Below are positions 35,855 to 44,534 of a stretch of DNA of 64,000 bases, in pieces (position 1 is the first letter of the stretch; every line of letters begins with the position of its first letter). The stretch is from Acidovorax delafieldii. GTDB lineage: Bacteria; Pseudomonadota; Gammaproteobacteria; Burkholderiales; Burkholderiaceae_C. Both the position numbers and the translations under genes were made by a program. The stretch is from the NCBI GenBank assembly GCA_002377855.1, contig DFQQ01000018.1, positions 91,152-155,151 on the forward strand. The letters run 5' to 3'. The notes under the pieces were generated by a model, which searched no databases, was not told the origin of the DNA, and saw only the letters and a program-made list of their open reading frames with translations.

Positions 35855-37054
35855 TCACACTGACTCGAAGATGCCGGCGGCGCCTTGTCCCATGCCTACA
35901 CACATGGTCACCATCCCGTACTTGAGCTTGTTGCGCTTGAGCGCATGCACCACCGTGGCCGAGCGGATCGCTCCCGTGGCCCCCAGCGGGTGCCCCAGCG
36001 CAATCGCCCCACCCATCGGGTTGACCTTGCTCGGGTCCATGCCCAGCGTGTTCATCACCGCCAGCGACTGCGCCGCAAAAGCTTCGTTCAGCTCAAACCA
36101 GTCGATGTCCTGCTGGTTCAGGCCCGCGTAGCGCAGCGCTGCCGGGATGGCCTCGATCGGCCCAATGCCCATGATGTGCGGCGGCACGCCCTTGGCGGCG
36201 TAGCTCACAAAACGCGCCAGCGGCGTCAGGCCAAAGCGCTTCACAGCCGACTCGCTGGCCAGGATCAGCGCGCCTGCGCCGTCGCTGGTTTGCGAGCTGT
36301 TGCCAGCAGTGACGCTGCCGCGCGCCGCGAACACCGTCTTGAGCTTGGCCAGGCCTTCCAGGCTGGTGTCGGGGCGTGCGCCCTCGTCCATGCCCACGGT
36401 GCGGGTCTTGGCAGTCGTCTCGCCCGTTTCCAGGTTGGCCGTGCGGTCGGTGACCTCGATCGGCGTGATCTCGTCGGCAAAGTAGCCCGCTTGCTGCGCG
36501 GCCAGGGCTTTTTGGTGCGACTGCAATGCAAACTGGTCCTGCGCTTCGCGGCTCACCTTCCACTGCTGGGCCACCTTCTCGGCCGTGAGGCCCATACCGT
36601 AGGCAATGCCCACGTCGCCGTCGCGCTCGAAAATGCTGGGCGACAGGCTGGGGCTGTTGCCCATCATGGGCACCATGCTCATGCTTTCCACACCGGCAGC
36701 GATCATCACTTCGGCCTCGCCCACGCGGATGCGGTCGGCCGCCATCTGCACGGCCGACAGGCCCGATGCGCAAAAGCGGTTGACGGTGATGCCACCCACG
36801 CTGGTGGGCAGGCCCGCCAGCACGGCGCCAATGCGCGCCACGTTCAGGCCCTGCTGCGCTTCGGGGATGGCGCAGCCGCAGATGATGTCTTCGATGGCGG
36901 CGGGGTCGAGCCCGGGCGCTGCGGCCAGCGCGGCCTTGAGCGTGGTCGCCAGCAGGTCGTCAGGGCGCATGTTGCGGAAGAACCCGCGGTGCGAGCGCCC
37001 GATGGGCGTGCGCGTGGCGGCAACGATGTAGGCTTCCTGGACTTGTTTGGCCAT
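35855..37054 (-). CDS. fadA: Acetyl-CoA C-acyltransferase (thiolase)
   Basis: The 399-residue thiolase has the acyl-accepting Cys in NRFCASGLSAVQ, the catalytic His in GGAIALGHPLGATGA and the second Cys in MCVGMGQGAAGIF. It performs the last step of beta-oxidation, releasing acetyl-CoA. An AAGGAG site precedes the ATG. It is the third gene after the FadN-type multifunctional protein and a DUF4442 thioesterase, all closely spaced, so it belongs to the fatty acid degradation operon. The stop borders a long inverted repeat. Confidence 0.94.
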   Translation of the reverse strand: MAKQVQEAYIVAATRTPIGRSHRGFFRNMRPDDLLATTLKAALAAAPGLDPAAIEDIICGCAIPEAQQGLNVARIGAVLAGLPTSVGGITVNRFCASGLSAVQMAADRIRVGEAEVMIAAGVESMSMVPMMGNSPSLSPSIFERDGDVGIAYGMGLTAEKVAQQWKVSREAQDQFALQSHQKALAAQQAGYFADEITPIEVTDRTANLETGETTAKTRTVGMDEGARPDTSLEGLAKLKTVFAARGSVTAGNSSQTSDGAGALILASESAVKRFGLTPLARFVSYAAKGVPPHIMGIGPIEAIPAALRYAGLNQQDIDWFELNEAFAAQSLAVMNTLGMDPSKVNPMGGAIALGHPLGATGAIRSATVVHALKRNKLKYGMVTMCVGMGQGAAGIFESV

Positions 37055-37066
37055 GGGGTAACTCCT

Positions 37067-37588
37067 TCAATTCTTGGCGGGGCGGCTGGCTGGAACCCAG
37101 GCCCACGTAAATACACATTCGACCGGCTCCACGCCGGCTTCGTCGGTCACGGTGACGGTGACCTGAACCTCGCCCTTGTCGCTGGCCTGCATGGCCGCGC
37201 ACTGCGCTGGCGTGAGCGTGGCGACGGCCTTGAGGCCACCCGTGGCGCGCCTCTTGAACGCCATGGAGAGCTCCTTGGCCAGCGGCGTGCAGTCGTCGCG
37301 CACGTTCATCCCCACGACCATGCCGGTGGCCGTTTCGGCCAACAAGTTCATGGCCGAGGCATGCACGCCGCCAATGTGGTTCTGCACGCGGTGCTCATTG
37401 GCCAGCCGCACTTCAACCCGCTCGGGTGTGAGCGACACAAACTGCACCCCTGCCGTGCCGGTGAAAGGCACCGCGCGGCGCAAGATGATGTTCTGCACGA
37501 AGCCGCGCATGAAGGCGGGGGCCTCGTCCAGGCGCATCAGCGAGCGCTGCAGCTTGTTGGGGGCGCGGTCCGTCATGACAGAGGCCAT
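37067..37588 (-). CDS. DUF4442 hotdog-fold thioesterase-like protein
   Basis: This 173-residue protein of the DUF4442 family has the hotdog pattern NHIGGVHASAMNLLAETATG followed by LAKELSMAFKRRATGGLKAV. Hotdog members of this kind are usually acyl-CoA thioesterases. Its ATG overlaps the stop of the upstream FadN-type gene, and the thiolase starts 12 bases after it. The tight packing suggests a helper role in beta-oxidation, perhaps clearing dead-end acyl-CoAs. That role is inference. Confidence 0.82.
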   Translation of the reverse strand: MASVMTDRAPNKLQRSLMRLDEAPAFMRGFVQNIILRRAVPFTGTAGVQFVSLTPERVEVRLANEHRVQNHIGGVHASAMNLLAETATGMVVGMNVRDDCTPLAKELSMAFKRRATGGLKAVATLTPAQCAAMQASDKGEVQVTVTVTDEAGVEPVECVFTWAWVPASRPAKN

Positions 37589-39987
37589 CAGTTGCGGACG
37601 GGCTTGCCCGTAGAGAGCATGCCCAGGATGCGCTCTTGCGTTTTGGGGTGCTCAATGAGGGCGCAGAACGCCTTGCGCTCCAGCGTCATCAGGTATTCCT
37701 CGCTCACCAGCGTGCCTGCATCCACGTCGCCGCCGCACACCACTTCAGCGATCAGGCTGGCGATGTGGAAGTCGTGCTGGCTGATGAAGCCGCCGTCTTT
37801 CATGTTGACCAGCGAACCCTTGATGGTGGCGATACCGCTGCGGCCCGCCACGGGGAACAGGCGCTTGTGCGGGGCACGCCAGCCGCCGTTGGCCATGGCC
37901 TTGGCTTCGTTGATGGCCACGTATAGCAGCTCGTCCTTGTGGGGCACGATGACGTCGGACTCCAGCAGATAGCCCAGCTTGCGCGACTCCAGCGCGCTGG
38001 TGCCCACCTTGGCCATGGCGGCGGCGGTGAAGCCTTCGGTCAGGAAGGGCAGGATGTCCTTGCCTGTGGAGGTGGCGGCGTTCTCGGCCGCACGGCGGGC
38101 GATGTAGGTCAGGCCACCGGCGCCAGGCACCAGGCCCACGCCCACCTCGACAAGGCCAATGTAGCTTTCCATGTGCACCACGCGGCGGGCCGAGTGCACG
38201 GCCAGCTCACACCCACCGCCCAGCGCCAGGCCGCGCACGGCCGAGACCACGGGCACGTTGGCGTAGCGGATGCGCAGCATGGTGTTTTGCAGCTCTTGCT
38301 CAGCCCCTTCAATGGCGCTCACACCGGCCACCATGAACGCGGGCAGCATGGCCTGCAGGTCGGCACCAGCGCTGAACGGCTCGTCGCCCGACCAGATCAC
38401 GACGCCGGCATAGTCCTTCTCGGCAAGGTCCACCGCCATGGCCAGGCCTTCGGCCACATCGGGGCTGATGGCGTGCATCTTGGTCTTGATGCTGGCAATC
38501 ACAATCTCGTCATCGAGCGTCCACAGGCGAATGCTGTCGTCCTCGTGCAGCGTCTTGCCAGCCGTCTTGTAGTCGGGCAGCGATTCGCCCAGCAGCTTTT
38601 CAGGGAAATGCTGCTTTGCGTAGACGGGCAAAGCGCGGCGCGCTACAAATTTGTGAGCAGATGCACTCCACGAGCCCTGCGCGGTGTGCACGCCACCGGC
38701 TTCGGCCACGGGGCCCTTGAAGACCCACTCGGGCAGTGGCGCGCGGCTCAATGCCTTGCCAGCGTCGATGTCTTCCTGGATCATCTTCGCCACTTCCAGC
38801 CAGCCCGCTTCTTGCCACAGCTCGAAGGGGCCTTGCTTCATGCCAAAGCCCCAGCGCATGGCCTGGTCCACGTCGCGGGCGTTGTCGGCGATCGTGCCCA
38901 GGTGCACCGCGGCGTAGTGGAAGCTGTTGCGCAAAATGGCCCACAGGAACTGGCCCTGCGCGCCTTCGGCATTGCGCAGCAATTTCAGGCGCTGTGCAGC
39001 AGGCTTCTTGAGCATGCGGCCATACACCTCGTCGGCCTTCTGGCCACCGGGCACGTACTCTTCGGCTTCAAGGTCAAAGCGCAGCACATCGCGGCCCACC
39101 TTCTTGTAGAAGCCTGCCTTGGTCTTCTGGCCCAGGTGGCCCAGCTCCAGCAGCTTCTTCAGCACGGCGGGTGTTTCAAAGCTGCCGTAGAACGGGTCGC
39201 TCTTTTCGTCGAGGTTGTCCTGCAGCGTCTTGATCACGTGGGCCATGGTGTCCAGGCCCACCACGTCGGCGGTGCGGAAGGTGCCGCTCGATGCACGGCC
39301 CAGCTTCTTGCCCGTGAGGTCGTCCACCACATCAAAGGTCAGGCCAAAGTTCTCAACCTCCTTCATCGTGGACAGCATGCCTGCGATGCCCACGCGGTTG
39401 GCCACGAAGTTGGGCGTGTCGTGCGCACGCACCACGCCCTTGCCCAGGCCGCTGGTGACAAAGGCCTCGAGCTGGTCGAGCACTTCAGGGGCGGTGGTGG
39501 GGGTGTTGATCAATTCCACCAGCGTCATGTAGCGCGGTGGGTTGAAGAAGTGGATGCCGCAAAAGCGCGGCTTGATGCTTTCGGGCAGCGCCTCGCTGAG
39601 CTTGGTGATGGACAGGCCCGAGGTGTTGGACGCCACGATGGCGTGCTTGGCCACGTGGGGGGCGATTTTGGTGTACAGGTCCAGCTTCCAGTCCATGCGC
39701 TCGGCAATGGCCTCGATGATGAGGTCGCACTCCTTGAGCAGGTGCATGTGCTCTTCGTAGTTGGCCTGCTGGATCAGCGCGGCGTCGTCGGCGACGCCCA
39801 GCGGGGCGGGCTTGAGCTTCTTGAGGCCTTCGACGGCCTTGGTGACGATGCCGTTCTTGGGGCCTTCCTTGGCAGGCAGGTCAAACAGCACCACCGGCAC
39901 TTTCACATTGACGAGGTGGGCGGCAATCTGCGCGCCCATCACGCCTGCGCCGAGCACGGCGACTTTTTTCACTTGGAATCTGGACAT
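37588..39987 (-). CDS. 3-hydroxyacyl-CoA dehydrogenase/enoyl-CoA hydratase (FadN-type order)
   Basis: This 799-residue bifunctional beta-oxidation enzyme begins MSRFQVKKVAVLGAGVMGAQ with the NAD-binding domain first. The 3-hydroxyacyl-CoA dehydrogenase C-domain (DTPNFVANRVGIAGM) comes next, and the crotonase-like domain last (VRGLALGGGCELAVHSAR near residue 590). This is the reverse of E. coli FadB, which has the hydratase first, and matches FadN of Bacillus and the usual betaproteobacterial form. An in-frame upstream ATG at 40137 would translate repeat DNA and is rejected. Confidence 0.93.
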   Translation of the reverse strand: MSRFQVKKVAVLGAGVMGAQIAAHLVNVKVPVVLFDLPAKEGPKNGIVTKAVEGLKKLKPAPLGVADDAALIQQANYEEHMHLLKECDLIIEAIAERMDWKLDLYTKIAPHVAKHAIVASNTSGLSITKLSEALPESIKPRFCGIHFFNPPRYMTLVELINTPTTAPEVLDQLEAFVTSGLGKGVVRAHDTPNFVANRVGIAGMLSTMKEVENFGLTFDVVDDLTGKKLGRASSGTFRTADVVGLDTMAHVIKTLQDNLDEKSDPFYGSFETPAVLKKLLELGHLGQKTKAGFYKKVGRDVLRFDLEAEEYVPGGQKADEVYGRMLKKPAAQRLKLLRNAEGAQGQFLWAILRNSFHYAAVHLGTIADNARDVDQAMRWGFGMKQGPFELWQEAGWLEVAKMIQEDIDAGKALSRAPLPEWVFKGPVAEAGGVHTAQGSWSASAHKFVARRALPVYAKQHFPEKLLGESLPDYKTAGKTLHEDDSIRLWTLDDEIVIASIKTKMHAISPDVAEGLAMAVDLAEKDYAGVVIWSGDEPFSAGADLQAMLPAFMVAGVSAIEGAEQELQNTMLRIRYANVPVVSAVRGLALGGGCELAVHSARRVVHMESYIGLVEVGVGLVPGAGGLTYIARRAAENAATSTGKDILPFLTEGFTAAAMAKVGTSALESRKLGYLLESDVIVPHKDELLYVAINEAKAMANGGWRAPHKRLFPVAGRSGIATIKGSLVNMKDGGFISQHDFHIASLIAEVVCGGDVDAGTLVSEEYLMTLERKAFCALIEHPKTQERILGMLSTGKPVRN

Positions 39988-40006
39988 GGTTTTGATGAGG
40001 TTCAAT

Positions 40007-40082
40007 CCGTTCGGGCTGAGCTTGTCGAAGCCGTGGCGAGGGGTTGCATCCACGCCCTTGAACAAGCTCAGGGCGAACGGGT
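40007..40082. repeat. Inverted pair of GTTCGGGCTGAG-type elements
   Basis: CCGTTCGGGCTGAGCTTGTC and GAACAAGCTCAGGGCGAACG face each other across about 30 bases, between the DUF2147 stop and the FadN-type start. They can form a hairpin on the operon transcript. Confidence 0.85.
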
Positions 40083-40102
40083 GTTGTGAATGGGTGCGGC
40101 GC

Positions 40103-40540
40103 CTACTGCAGGCGAATCCACGTTTGCGTGCGGCCAAAGGGGCCGATGGAGCCGCGCACTTCCAGCTTCTTGCCCCCGTCGATGGGCGTCAGGCGCAGCG
40201 TGTAGTTGCGGCCGTTCTCGGGGTCGAGAATCTTGCCGCCTTCCCACACGTCCTTGCCCTCGGCCTTCTTGGCGCCGCGGATGATCTCCAACCCCAGCAC
40301 GGGCTTGTCCTTGCGGTCGTCAGAGCATTCCTTGCACACGTCGTCGGGCTTGGCGTCCTTGGACAAACGCTTTTCCAGCACGCCCAGCAGCACGCCGTCG
40401 CCCGTATCGCGGATGCGGATTTCGGCCTTGGCCTCGCCGGTCTTGTCGTCCACGTTGCGCCACAGCCCTTCGGGCGTCATCTGCGCCCAGGCCGGGGCCC
40501 CGATTGCTACCAAAACAATAGCTGCTACCGCTTTATACAT
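40103..40540 (-). CDS. DUF2147 domain secreted protein
   Basis: The 145-residue protein from MYKAVAAIVLVAIGAPAWAQ has a signal peptide cut after AWAQ. It has the DUF2147 beta-rich domain starting TPEGLWRNVDDKTGEAKAEI and ending FGRTQTWIRLQ. The function of this periplasmic family is unknown. Its start codon and the coding sequence for nearly all of its signal peptide lie within a copy of the dispersed element. An ATG 11 codons upstream (40573) would add hydrophobic residues of no clear use. It is read in the beta-oxidation operon direction. Confidence 0.85.
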   Translation of the reverse strand: MYKAVAAIVLVAIGAPAWAQMTPEGLWRNVDDKTGEAKAEIRIRDTGDGVLLGVLEKRLSKDAKPDDVCKECSDDRKDKPVLGLEIIRGAKKAEGKDVWEGGKILDPENGRNYTLRLTPIDGGKKLEVRGSIGPFGRTQTWIRLQ

Positions 40541-40563
40541 AAGCGCTCCAGGGCAAAAAAGCT
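40502..40563. repeat. Dispersed element copy 8, covering the DUF2147 start
   Basis: TGCTACCAAAACAATAGCTG then CTACCGCTTTATACATAAGC and GCTCCAGGGC match the intergenic copies over most of their length. The DUF2147 gene begins inside it at the ATG of CTTATGTATAAAG on the minus strand. Confidence 0.85.
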
Positions 40564-40593
40564 TGAAATGCACCGTGCATGGCGAGTTGCGGA

Positions 40594-42390
40594 TCAGGCC
40601 AGGGCCAGATCGGTGTCCATCAGCACCTTGCTGCCAGCACGGGCCGTGCGCATCAGCGTGGCGGTTTCAGGGAACAGCTTGGCGAAGTAAAAGCGCGCGG
40701 TTTGCAGCTTGGCACCATAGAAGGGGTCGGTGTTGCCGGCGGCGATTTCACGCAGCGCCACCTGGGCCATGCGGGCAAACAGGTAGCCGAACACCAGGTG
40801 GCCCGCCACGCGCAGGTAGTCGACCGCAGCGGCGCCCACTTCGTCGGGGTTTTGCAGGCCCTTGAAGCCGATTTCGGTGGTGAACTTGGTCATCTGGTCG
40901 CCCAGGTAGGCGATGGGGTTGATGAACTCGGCCATCTTCTCGTTCACGCCTTCTTCTTCCACCAGACGGCCAATCAGCTTGCCCAGCTTTTTGAGTGTGG
41001 CGCCGTTGTTGCCCAGGATCTTGCGGCCCAGCAGGTCCAGCGACTGCACGGTGTTCGTGCCTTCGTAGATCATGTTGATGCGGTTGTCGCGCACGTACTG
41101 CTCCATGCCCCATTCCTTGATGAAGCCATGGCCACCGAAGACCTGCATGCAATGGTTGGTGGCAATGTGGCCGTTGTCGGTGATGAAGGCCTTGACGATG
41201 GGCGTGAGCAGCGCCACGAGCTCTTCCGACTCGGCACGCACCTTTTCGTCGGGGTGGCTGTGCACCTTGTCCAGCAGCAGCGTGCAGTAGATCTGCAGAG
41301 CGCGGGCGCCTTCGGCATAAGCCTTGGCGGTGAGCAGCATCTTGCGCACATCGGGGTGCACGATGATGGGGTCAGCGTCCTTGTCCTTGGCCTTGGTGCC
41401 GCTCAAAGAACGCATCTGGATGCGGTCCTTGGCGTAGGCCAGGGCATTTTGGTAAGCCACTTCGGTCAGCCCCAGCGACTGGTTGCCCACGCCCAGGCGG
41501 GCGGCGTTCATCATCACGAACATGGCAGCCAGACCCTTGTGCGGCTGGCCCACCAGGGTGCCGATGGCGCCGTCGATGGCGATCTGCGCCGTCGCGTTGC
41601 CGTGGATGCCCATCTTGTGCTCCAGGCCCGTGCAGTAGATCGGGTTGCGCTCGCCCAGGCTGCCGTCGGCGTTGACGTTGAACTTGGGCACCACGAACAG
41701 GCTGATGCCCTTGCTGCCCTTGGGTGCATCGGGCAGACGGGCCAGCACCAGATGGACGATGTTGGTGGCCATGCCGTGCTCACCCGCGCTGATGAAGATC
41801 TTGTTGCCGGTGATCTTGTAGGTGCCGTCGGCCTGGGGTTCGGCCTTGGTGCGCAGCAGGCCCAGGTCGGTACCGCAGTGGGGTTCGGTCAGGCACATGG
41901 TGCCGGTCCACTCACCGCTGGTCAGCTTGGGCAGGTACAGCTTCTTTTGATCATCGGTGCCATGCGCGTGCAGGGCTTCATAGGCGCCGTGGCTCAGGCC
42001 GGGGTACATGGTCCAGGCCTGGTTGGCCGAGTTCATCATCTCGTACAGGCACTGGTTCAGCACGAAGGGCAGGCCCTGGCCGCCGTAGGCGGTGTCACAG
42101 CTCAGTGCCGCCCAGCCGCCTTCGACGTACTTGTCGTAAGCGTCCTTGAAGCCGGTGGGGGTCTTGACCTCGTGAGTGGCCTTGTCGAGCACACAGCCTT
42201 CGGTGTCGCCACTGATGTTCAGCGGGAAGATCACTTCAGAGGCGAACTTGCCGGCTTCTTCGATCACGGCGTTGATGGTGTCCACATCCACCTCGGCATG
42301 CTGGGGCATGGCCTTGAACTCGTCGGTGACCTTGAAGACTTCGTGCATGACGAATTGCATGTCGCGCAGGGGCGGCGTGTAGGTAGGCAT
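40594..42390 (-). CDS. Acyl-CoA dehydrogenase (long, DmdC-like form)
   Basis: The 598-residue flavoprotein from MPTYTPPLRDMQFVMHEVFK has an extra N-terminal helix. The core motifs are TGTMCLTEPHCGTDLGLLRT and GNKIFISAGEHGM, the FAD-binding QVFGGHGFIKEWGMEQYVRD and the catalytic Glu in MIYEGTNTVQSLDL. A C-terminal extension follows. About 600 residues fits the group of 3-methylmercaptopropionyl-CoA dehydrogenase-like and long-chain acyl-CoA dehydrogenases common in betaproteobacteria. An AAGGAG site fixes the start. The tetR gene ends four bases upstream. It performs the first oxidation of beta-oxidation. Confidence 0.92.
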   Translation of the reverse strand: MPTYTPPLRDMQFVMHEVFKVTDEFKAMPQHAEVDVDTINAVIEEAGKFASEVIFPLNISGDTEGCVLDKATHEVKTPTGFKDAYDKYVEGGWAALSCDTAYGGQGLPFVLNQCLYEMMNSANQAWTMYPGLSHGAYEALHAHGTDDQKKLYLPKLTSGEWTGTMCLTEPHCGTDLGLLRTKAEPQADGTYKITGNKIFISAGEHGMATNIVHLVLARLPDAPKGSKGISLFVVPKFNVNADGSLGERNPIYCTGLEHKMGIHGNATAQIAIDGAIGTLVGQPHKGLAAMFVMMNAARLGVGNQSLGLTEVAYQNALAYAKDRIQMRSLSGTKAKDKDADPIIVHPDVRKMLLTAKAYAEGARALQIYCTLLLDKVHSHPDEKVRAESEELVALLTPIVKAFITDNGHIATNHCMQVFGGHGFIKEWGMEQYVRDNRINMIYEGTNTVQSLDLLGRKILGNNGATLKKLGKLIGRLVEEEGVNEKMAEFINPIAYLGDQMTKFTTEIGFKGLQNPDEVGAAAVDYLRVAGHLVFGYLFARMAQVALREIAAGNTDPFYGAKLQTARFYFAKLFPETATLMRTARAGSKVLMDTDLALA

Positions 42391-42394
42391 GGGT

Positions 42395-43189
42395 TTACTC
42401 CTTGGATGTGGTGGTTTGGTTGGAAACTTTGCGGCGCGCGGCGGCCGGGCGGTGCACCGCAGCCGGTGCGGCCGGCGCAAGCGATGCGGTCTGGGCCCGA
42501 GCGCCTGCCGCGCTGTAGCGTGCGAGGATGTTCTGGAATCCCCTCACCGCGCGGTCGATGGACCCGAGGTTTTGCAGGAACCGTGCTTCGTAGTGCAGCG
42601 CCAGGATGAGGCCGTGGATCTCGAACAACATCTGCTCTTCATCGGTGTCGCCTTGCAATTCACCGCATTCCTTGCACTGCTCGATCGCGCGGCGCATGGC
42701 GGCGTGCCACGTCATGACGGAGCTGGCCAGCGCATCGCGCACGGGGCCGGTACGGTCGTCAAACTCCACCGCACCACTGATGTAGATGCAGCCAGAGTCA
42801 ATTTCGATGGAGGTGCGCTTCATCCAGTTGTCAAACATGGCGCGCAGGCGCGCAATGCCGCGCGGCGAAGACATGGCCGGGTAGAAAACTTCTTGCTCAA
42901 ACCGCGCGTGGTATTCGCGGATGACGGAGATCTGCAGTTCTTCACGCGAGCCGAAATGGGCAAACACGCCCGACTTGCTCATGCCGGTGATGTCGGCCAG
43001 CGCGCCAATCGACAACCCTTCGAGCCCGATATGGGTGGCCAGGCCCAGCGCGGCCTCGACGATGGCAGCTTTGGTCTGCTGGCCTTTTTGCATGGCCCGG
43101 CCGTTGGGGGCGCCGCCTGTCGTGGTTCGGCCAGACGAAGCGCGGGTACGGGGCGCGCGCGGAAGGGGGGACTCGGGGGTGGCGGGCAT
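42395..43189 (-). CDS. TetR-family regulator of fatty acid degradation
   Basis: The helix-turn-helix (IGALADITGMSKSGVFAHFG) lies about 60-85 residues from the first ATG, after a Pro/Arg-rich leader. The C-domain resembles TetR_C regulators of fatty acid genes. The ATG at 43189 gives 264 residues; one at 43093 (MQKGQQTKAA) would place the HTH normally and is a fair alternative. It is the first gene of the beta-oxidation operon, four bases before the acyl-CoA dehydrogenase. A perfect palindrome in front probably serves as its own operator. Acyl-CoA is the likely inducer. Confidence 0.87.
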   Translation of the reverse strand: MPATPESPLPRAPRTRASSGRTTTGGAPNGRAMQKGQQTKAAIVEAALGLATHIGLEGLSIGALADITGMSKSGVFAHFGSREELQISVIREYHARFEQEVFYPAMSSPRGIARLRAMFDNWMKRTSIEIDSGCIYISGAVEFDDRTGPVRDALASSVMTWHAAMRRAIEQCKECGELQGDTDEEQMLFEIHGLILALHYEARFLQNLGSIDRAVRGFQNILARYSAAGARAQTASLAPAAPAAVHRPAAARRKVSNQTTTSKE

Positions 43190-43202
43190 GCGTGCAAATA
43201 AA

Positions 43203-43216
43203 AACGAACGTTCGTT
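43203..43216. promoter_or_regulatory. Palindromic operator of the TetR regulator
   Basis: AACGAACGTTCGTT is a perfect 14-bp inverted repeat in A/T-rich surroundings, 14 bases before the first tetR start codon. The size and symmetry fit a TetR dimer site, and its position suggests autoregulation of the beta-oxidation operon. Confidence 0.8.
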
Positions 43217-43418
43217 CTATTTTGCAGCATTTTTGATCTGCAGCGAAAGCCCCATCGAAAAAAAGAGATAACACCCAAAGCCTGTTGTTCCGCTGCCACC
43301 TGCGGGACACCGCTGGCCCCGCGCCCGCTTCAGAGCGAATCGTTCAGGGCGAATAGGATTGCTGCGGACCCAGTGTACTGAGGCGCCGTGGGCCGTGCAG
43401 CAGGGTAAACGCGGCCTC

Positions 43419-43454
43419 AAAAAAAAGGCCCTGCACCGTGGGGTGCGGGGCCCG
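43419..43454 (-). terminator. Terminator of slmA
   Basis: GGCCCTGCACC and GGGTGCGGGGCC form an 11-12 bp GC-rich stem, and on the minus strand it is followed by eight T residues. It lies about 90 bases past the slmA stop. Confidence 0.88.
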
Positions 43455-43541
43455 GTGGGCAGGTGAAGGCGTCTGATGCGCCGCGCCGGAGCCACATGCC
43501 GGCGCCGGCGGCCGGTGGCAGGCAGCAGCGCCCGCCACCGC

Positions 43542-44207
43542 TCAGTGCAGCATCAGCGCCAAGCTGGCGTCCAGATGTTCGGTGGGGTTGCGACGAAAGT
43601 CTGATCGGGCAAACCGCTGCAGGCGCCCCAGCGCGAAGGCGGTCAGCACGCTGGCCTGCACCTGGGCCTGCACGGTGGGGGTGTCCGAGCCACCAGCGTT
43701 GGTGCGCAAGCATTGGCGCAGGGTGGACTCAATGCGGTCAAAAAACTGGTTCATGCGTTGCTGCAGACGCTCGTGCTCAAACACCAGAGCGTCGCCCACC
43801 ATCACTCGCACCATGCCCGGGTTGCGCTCGCCAAACTGCAGCAGCAGCGCGACGATGCGGCTGGCCTGGCGCAGGCCCACTTCGGTCGGCTGGTCGGGCG
43901 CGGGCACGTCACGCCCGGTAATTTGCTGCACCAGCGTGAAGATGGACTGCTCGATGAAATCGATGAGTCCCTCGAACATCTGCGCCTTGCTGGCGAAGTG
44001 GCGGTACAGCGCGGCCTCGCTCACCGACAGGCGTGCCGCCAGTGCAGCGGTGGTGATGCGCTCTGCCCCTGGCTGCTCCAGCATGGCGGCCAAGGCCTGC
44101 AGGATCTGCACGCGCCGCTCGCCTGGCTTGGGTCGCTTGCGGGCCGCAGGCGCTTCTTCGGCGTCAACGGTATCGGCAGAATCAATCAAAGACGAGGTAT
44201 CAGACAT
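43542..44207 (-). CDS. slmA: Nucleoid occlusion factor SlmA
   Basis: The 221-residue TetR-type protein begins MSDTSSLIDSADTVDAEEAP, an acidic leader longer than that of E. coli. After it come ERRVQILQALAAMLEQPGAE, RLSVSEAALYRHFASKAQMF and ALVFEHERLQQRMNQFFDRI, which align well with SlmA. SlmA binds chromosomal sites and blocks FtsZ ring assembly over the nucleoid. Its place near argB fits related genomes. An in-frame ATG at 44498 would add a non-conserved leader. Confidence 0.9.
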   Translation of the reverse strand: MSDTSSLIDSADTVDAEEAPAARKRPKPGERRVQILQALAAMLEQPGAERITTAALAARLSVSEAALYRHFASKAQMFEGLIDFIEQSIFTLVQQITGRDVPAPDQPTEVGLRQASRIVALLLQFGERNPGMVRVMVGDALVFEHERLQQRMNQFFDRIESTLRQCLRTNAGGSDTPTVQAQVQASVLTAFALGRLQRFARSDFRRNPTEHLDASLALMLH

Positions 44208-44534
44208 GCGCAAACAACAAAGAGAAAGGGCAACGGGGAAAGAGTGCTGACGCACCGGGCGGAGTGATTCCGCTGGTCGCACGGGATGCAGCCGCGGGTG
44301 TGTGGCGCGCCATCCAAGGCGTGCGGCAGGGCGTAAGTCCTGTGTGCAAATGATTCTCGCACACCCATTCATCGCTGGTTTGCAAATGGTTTGCAAAGCA
44401 AGCCCATCGGGCTGGTGCGTTGCGTACAGCAGGTCTTGCGAAGGTTGCGCGACAGCCAGTGGCCCAGTCGCCGAGCCAGGTCTTCCCGCCCGGAACACGC
44501 CGGGATGGGCGGCCGACGCAGCAGACAGGCCCTG
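44208..44534. other. Gene-free stretch between slmA and the sensor kinase gene
   Basis: No convincing gene is present. It holds a GTGTGC...GCACAC inverted pair around 44340-44363 and a repeated TTTGCAAA motif around 44380-44397, upstream of slmA. The slmA promoter should be here, but I cannot place it. Confidence 0.4.

Noticed and set aside
37939..40089. Open frame of over 700 codons opposite the FadN-type gene, with similar ones opposite the thiolase, acyl-CoA dehydrogenase, lactate permease, chemoreceptor and ATM1-type genes
   Set aside because: All are antisense shadows produced by codon bias; the opposite strand encodes clear enzymes with catalytic motifs.
44208..44534. SlmA-binding site or small RNA in the slmA upstream region
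   Set aside because: I did not find the GTGAGTACTCAC-type site, and the inverted pair there is too weak to name.
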